A stretch of 53,371 nucleotides of DNA from assembly GCA_949948785.1 (NCBI GenBank), contig CATLGX010000006.1, forward strand, positions 1-53,371, in the 5' to 3' direction. Shown here piece by piece: positions 50,198 to 53,371 of the stretch. This DNA is from an uncultured Christensenella sp. (GTDB taxonomy: Bacteria > Bacillota > Clostridia > Christensenellales > Pumilibacteraceae). Each line of letters opens with the position of its first letter. Position 1 is the first letter of the stretch. Both the position numbers and the translations under genes were made by a program. The notes under the pieces are model-generated. The model saw only the letters and a program-made list of their open reading frames with translations, was not told the DNA's origin and searched no databases.

Positions 50198-51460
50198 ATG
50201 TTGCTTTTGAAAAATGCGACGGTTGTCAATGCCGACGGTATGACCGAGACCGATATACTGATAGAAGACGGAATAATATCGCGGATGGCAAGCGCCATTG
50301 ACGAACCCGACGCAAAAATCGTCGATTGCGAGGGTAAACTCGTTTTTCCCGGTTTTATAGATATGCACTGCCATCTCCGCGACCCCGGGCAAACCCATAA
50401 AGAGACGATAGAGAGTGGTTCGCGCGCGGCGGTTTTCGGCGGATATACCGCTGTTTGCTGTATGCCGAACACGACGCCGCCGCTCGATAACGAAGCGATG
50501 ATAACTTATGTTCGTTCGCGCTCGGCATCGGCCGGCAATGCCGAAGTGTACCCGATAGGCGCGATAACGCGCGGACAGGAGGGCGGACAGCTTACCGAGT
50601 TCGGTAAAATGAAAGCGGCGGGCGCGGTGGCGGTTTCGGACGACGGCAAACCCGTCGAAAGCGGCGCCGTCATGCTCAATGCGTTAAAGTATGCCAAAAC
50701 ATTCGGGATACCGCTCATATCTCACAGCGAGGATAAGAGCATAAGCGACGGCGGAGTTGTAAATGCGGGGGAGAACGCTACAGTTTCGGGACTTCGCGGT
50801 ATTCCGCGCGCGGCGGAAAGCGCGGCGGTTGCGCGCGATGTTCTTCTCGCGGAAGAGGCTGATGCGGCTATACACATAGCGCACGTTTCCACTGCGCGTT
50901 CGGTAGACGCGGTGCGTCGGGCAAAAGAGCGCGGCGTAAAAGTTACTTGCGAAACCTGTCCGCACTATTTTTCGGCGACGGACGACGAGATATTGTCTTA
51001 CAATACCAATGCGAAGATAAATCCGCCGCTTCGCGCGCAGAGCGACCTCGACGCTGTGATAGCGGGCATAAAAGACGGCACGATTGATGTAATCGCCACC
51101 GACCACGCGCCGCACAGCCGCGACGAAAAGAACCGTGAATTCGATTACGCGCCGTTCGGTTCGGTGGGGCTTGAAACGGCGTTTTCGGTCGCTTACACGC
51201 ACCTTGTTTTGACGGATAACATAAAACTTACTGACCTTTGCAGACTGATGAGTTATAAACCCGCCGAAATTCTCGGTTTGGAAGGCGGACGGATTGCGGA
51301 AGGCGTTCGCGCCGATATTGCCGTAATAGACCCCGACGCCGAGTACACGGTAGACGCGGAAAACTTTGTCTCGAAAGGAAAAAACTCGGTGTTCGACGGC
51401 TGGCGGCTTAAAGGCAGAGTTGTCAGGACTATCGTCGGCGGCAAAGATTTCGAGCTTTAA
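50198..51460 (+). CDS. pyrC: Dihydroorotase
   Basis: 420 residues, class I amidohydrolase. Zinc ligands DMHCHLRDPGQTHKE, then the bridging region and SHSEDKS, HVSTARS, and catalytic ATDHAPHS. It cyclises carbamoyl aspartate to dihydroorotate. Ribosome site GAGGAGG; 18 bases after pyrB. Confidence 0.96.
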   Translation: MLLLKNATVVNADGMTETDILIEDGIISRMASAIDEPDAKIVDCEGKLVFPGFIDMHCHLRDPGQTHKETIESGSRAAVFGGYTAVCCMPNTTPPLDNEAMITYVRSRSASAGNAEVYPIGAITRGQEGGQLTEFGKMKAAGAVAVSDDGKPVESGAVMLNALKYAKTFGIPLISHSEDKSISDGGVVNAGENATVSGLRGIPRAAESAAVARDVLLAEEADAAIHIAHVSTARSVDAVRRAKERGVKVTCETCPHYFSATDDEILSYNTNAKINPPLRAQSDLDAVIAGIKDGTIDVIATDHAPHSRDEKNREFDYAPFGSVGLETAFSVAYTHLVLTDNIKLTDLCRLMSYKPAEILGLEGGRIAEGVRADIAVIDPDAEYTVDAENFVSKGKNSVFDGWRLKGRVVRTIVGGKDFEL

Positions 51461-51517
51461 GCGCGGTTGCGATGTATTAAGGTAATCAATTTAAAAAGGA
51501 TATTAAAGGAGCGGACA

Positions 51518-52399
51518 ATGTTAAACATTACGGATAAACTAATCGACAAAATCAAAGCGGTAGGAAACCCTACGGTCGCGGGACTCGATACGCGGTTGGA
51601 GTTTCTTCCCGAATCCATGCGCAAAAACGCCAAGAGCGGCGAGGATGTTGCAAAAGCCATAACGGAATATAACTGCAACCTTATAGACGCGCTTTGCGGT
51701 ATAGTTCCTGCCGTCAAAATACAGTCCGCATATTACGAAATGTATGCGCACTTCGGAATATATGCAATGTACACGACGGCGGCGTATGCAATGAGCCGTG
51801 GCATGGCAGTCATGGCGGACGTAAAGCGTAACGATATAGGCGCGACGGCGGAAGCGTACGCGGCGGCGTATCTCGGCACGACGGGTTACGATTACATAAC
51901 GGTCAATCCGTATCCCGGATATGACGGAATCAAGCCGTTCGTAGACGCCTGCGAACGCAACGGCAAGGGCATTTTCGTGCTCGCGCGCATGTCCAATCCG
52001 TCGGCGGCGGAACTGCAAAACCTCGACGTCGGCGGCGAACCGCTGTATATGCGCGTCGGCTCGCTCATCGAAAAATGGGGTAGCGGACTTATTGGCGAAC
52101 ACGGTTACAGCGCCGTCGGCGCCGTAGTCGGCGCTACCAATCCGCAGGAGGCGCGCGAACTGAGAAACAGGTTCAAATCGGTGTTTTTCCTCGTGCCCGG
52201 ATACGGCGCGCAGGGCGGCAAAGGCGCGGACGCAGCAGCGGCGTTCGACGAGAATGGCGGCGGCGCGATAGTCAACAATTCGCGCGGAATAATCGCCGCG
52301 CACATGATTGACAGGTACAACGGCATGAGTTACGTCGACGCGGCGGTCGCGGCGGCATGCGATATGCGCGACGACCTTGCGAAAGCGTTGAAACTCTAA
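51518..52399 (+). CDS. pyrF: Orotidine-5'-phosphate decarboxylase, group 2
   Basis: 293 residues, longer than the ~235 of group 1 and typical of group 2. GLDTRLEFLP, catalytic DVKRNDIGATAEAYA, and the phosphate site VPGYGAQGGKG are present. It makes UMP from OMP. ATG 51518 follows AAAGGAG. Confidence 0.95.
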   Translation: MLNITDKLIDKIKAVGNPTVAGLDTRLEFLPESMRKNAKSGEDVAKAITEYNCNLIDALCGIVPAVKIQSAYYEMYAHFGIYAMYTTAAYAMSRGMAVMADVKRNDIGATAEAYAAAYLGTTGYDYITVNPYPGYDGIKPFVDACERNGKGIFVLARMSNPSAAELQNLDVGGEPLYMRVGSLIEKWGSGLIGEHGYSAVGAVVGATNPQEARELRNRFKSVFFLVPGYGAQGGKGADAAAAFDENGGGAIVNNSRGIIAAHMIDRYNGMSYVDAAVAAACDMRDDLAKALKL

Positions 52400-52438
52400 A
52401 CGGAATTATAAATTAAACAGCAAGAGGAATACTTGATT

Positions 52439-53197
52439 ATGAAAGCCGTACAAGCAGAGCTTACGATAAAGCGCATAGAGCGACACGGAGATAATCTGTA
52501 CCGCGTCGAATGCGAGACGGAGCGAGATTTGCCGCACATGGCGGCGGGACAGTTTGCGCATATAAAAGTACCTAACAGGGATTTGCGGCGCCCGATATGT
52601 ATATACGACAGCGGCAAGACCGAAGTATCGTTTATCATTGCCGATGTAGGCGCGGGGACTTCTGCATTTACTGCGCAAAAAGCGGGCGCGCGTTTCGACG
52701 CACTGCTGCCGCTCGGCAACGGGTTCCCCGTGCTTCCCGACGTTACCAACGTCGCGCTTCTCGGCGGCGGAACGGGTTGCGCGCCTCTTTTGAAGATAGC
52801 GAAAGATAATCCGCATCTCAATTGCACCGCGCTTTTGGGTTTTCCGTGCGCGGAAGCCAAGTCGGTATACGGCGACGATTTTGAAAAGTATTGCAAGAAA
52901 GTATGTTACTGTACCGACGACGGAAGTCTCGGCTATCACGGCTATCCGACAGAGCTTTTGACAGAAATCGCGCCCGACGTCCTTTACGTTTGCGGTGCGC
53001 CCGGCATGATGCGGACGGCGCAGAAGTTTTGCAAAGACCGCGGCACGGTAGGTTTTGCGAGCACAGAACAGCGCATGGGTTGCGGCGTGGGCGCGTGTCT
53101 CGTGTGTTCCGTCAAAGTAATGAGAGACGGTAAAGAGCGCCTTTTACGCGCTTGCGCGGACGGTCCCGTATTTCCCATCGAGGAGCTTGTATTATGA
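52439..53197 (+). CDS. pyrK: Dihydroorotate dehydrogenase electron-transfer subunit
   Basis: 252 residues. FAD-binding barrel ([14 protein letters not shown]), NAD(P)-binding domain ([21 protein letters not shown]) and a C-terminal [2Fe-2S] motif ([13 protein letters not shown]...RACADGP). It passes electrons from PyrD to NAD+. The ATG at 52439 follows AGAGGA; an earlier TTG is less likely. The stop overlaps pyrD as ATGA. Confidence 0.95.
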   Translation: MKAVQAELTIKRIERHGDNLYRVECETERDLPHMAAGQFAHIKVPNRDLRRPICIYDSGKTEVSFIIADVGAGTSAFTAQKAGARFDALLPLGNGFPVLPDVTNVALLGGGTGCAPLLKIAKDNPHLNCTALLGFPCAEAKSVYGDDFEKYCKKVCYCTDDGSLGYHGYPTELLTEIAPDVLYVCGAPGMMRTAQKFCKDRGTVGFASTEQRMGCGVGACLVCSVKVMRDGKERLLRACADGPVFPIEELVL

Positions 53198-53371
53198 TCG
53201 TCGATATGAAAACGACTGTGGCGGGAGTCGAGTTTAAAAATCCCGTAATAGCGGCGTCCGGAACGTTCGGGTTCGGACGCGAATATAACAACTTTTACGA
53301 CGTCGGTTTGCTCGGCGGCATTAGTTCAAAAGGTCTTACGTTAAAGCCGCGCGAGGGAAATCCGCCGGTGA
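53194..53371 (+). CDS. pyrD: Dihydroorotate dehydrogenase B catalytic subunit (3' end outside window)
   Basis: The first 59 residues are visible: a start overlapping the pyrK stop, then [41 protein letters not shown] and NPP, the FMN-barrel opening of type 1B enzymes. It oxidises dihydroorotate to orotate, with PyrK as partner. Confidence 0.93.
   Translation, partial: MIVDMKTTVAGVEFKNPVIAASGTFGFGREYNNFYDVGLLGGISSKGLTLKPREGNPPV

Overview
The window looks like chromosomal DNA from an anaerobic, Gram-positive-type bacterium of the Bacillota (Clostridia-like, probably uncultured). Supporting signs are a Clostridia-type 6S RNA, the conserved order yggS-sepF-lspA-rluD-pyr genes, the SepF divisome protein, the LL-diaminopimelate aminotransferase route to meso-DAP, a three-gene [FeFe]-hydrogenase operon, L-lactate dehydrogenase, type 1B dihydroorotate dehydrogenase (pyrK/pyrD) and Shine-Dalgarno-led genes. 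The lineage is inference; no rRNA is present. There are no CRISPR arrays, insertion sequences or phage structural genes. Mobility shows only as small traces: a duplicated tRNA-Ile 3' end, tandem tRNA-5'-end repeats, two XRE-regulator cassettes and one decayed XRE gene.

Layout. 1-9110: 3' end of a giant cell-surface protein with cadherin/Ig-like repeats and one C-terminal membrane anchor. 9321-13008 (minus): polA-coaE-lytic transglycosylase. 13100-13900: tRNA-Ala and tRNA-Ile embedded in unusual repeats and hairpins. 13899-18984: iron-sulfur-type flavoprotein, broken XRE gene, membrane-anchored polysaccharide deacetylase, MscS channel, lipoprotein tyrosine phosphatase, flavodoxin; ldh faces them. 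20147-35384: a nitrogen and nucleotide block of phosphohexomutase, glutamine-synthetase-like protein, ANTAR regulator, purF (frameshifted), carA, carB fused in frame to dapF, pyrG, dapL and a TPR protein. 35479-35676: 6S RNA. 35753-39644: TVP38-type membrane protein, DUF6062 protein, a SPOR-like membrane protein, and an AT-richer XRE cassette with two unknown genes. 39902-44219: hydrogenase operon (NuoE-like, NuoF-like, HydA). 44346-45993: second XRE regulator with a divergent operator-promoter, a structured leader and a membrane metallophosphoesterase. 46096-53371: yggS-sepF-lspA-rluD-pyrBCFK-pyrD, cut by the window end.

How the genes fit together. The 21.8-32 kb block groups a possible glutamine producer with three glutamine-amide consumers (PurF, CarA, PyrG). 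Lysine/peptidoglycan genes are woven in (DapF as a CarB tail, DapL after PyrG). Carbamoyl phosphate from CarAB feeds PyrB in the separate pyr operon at the right end. The most notable points are the CarB-DapF fusion, the purF frameshift, a repeated leaderless promoter layout (-10 box, 6 bases, ATG), the tRNA-Ile repeat and attachment-like structures, and two XRE operators placed inside 17-bp promoter spacers, one of which drives a hairpin-rich leader with no evident ORF.
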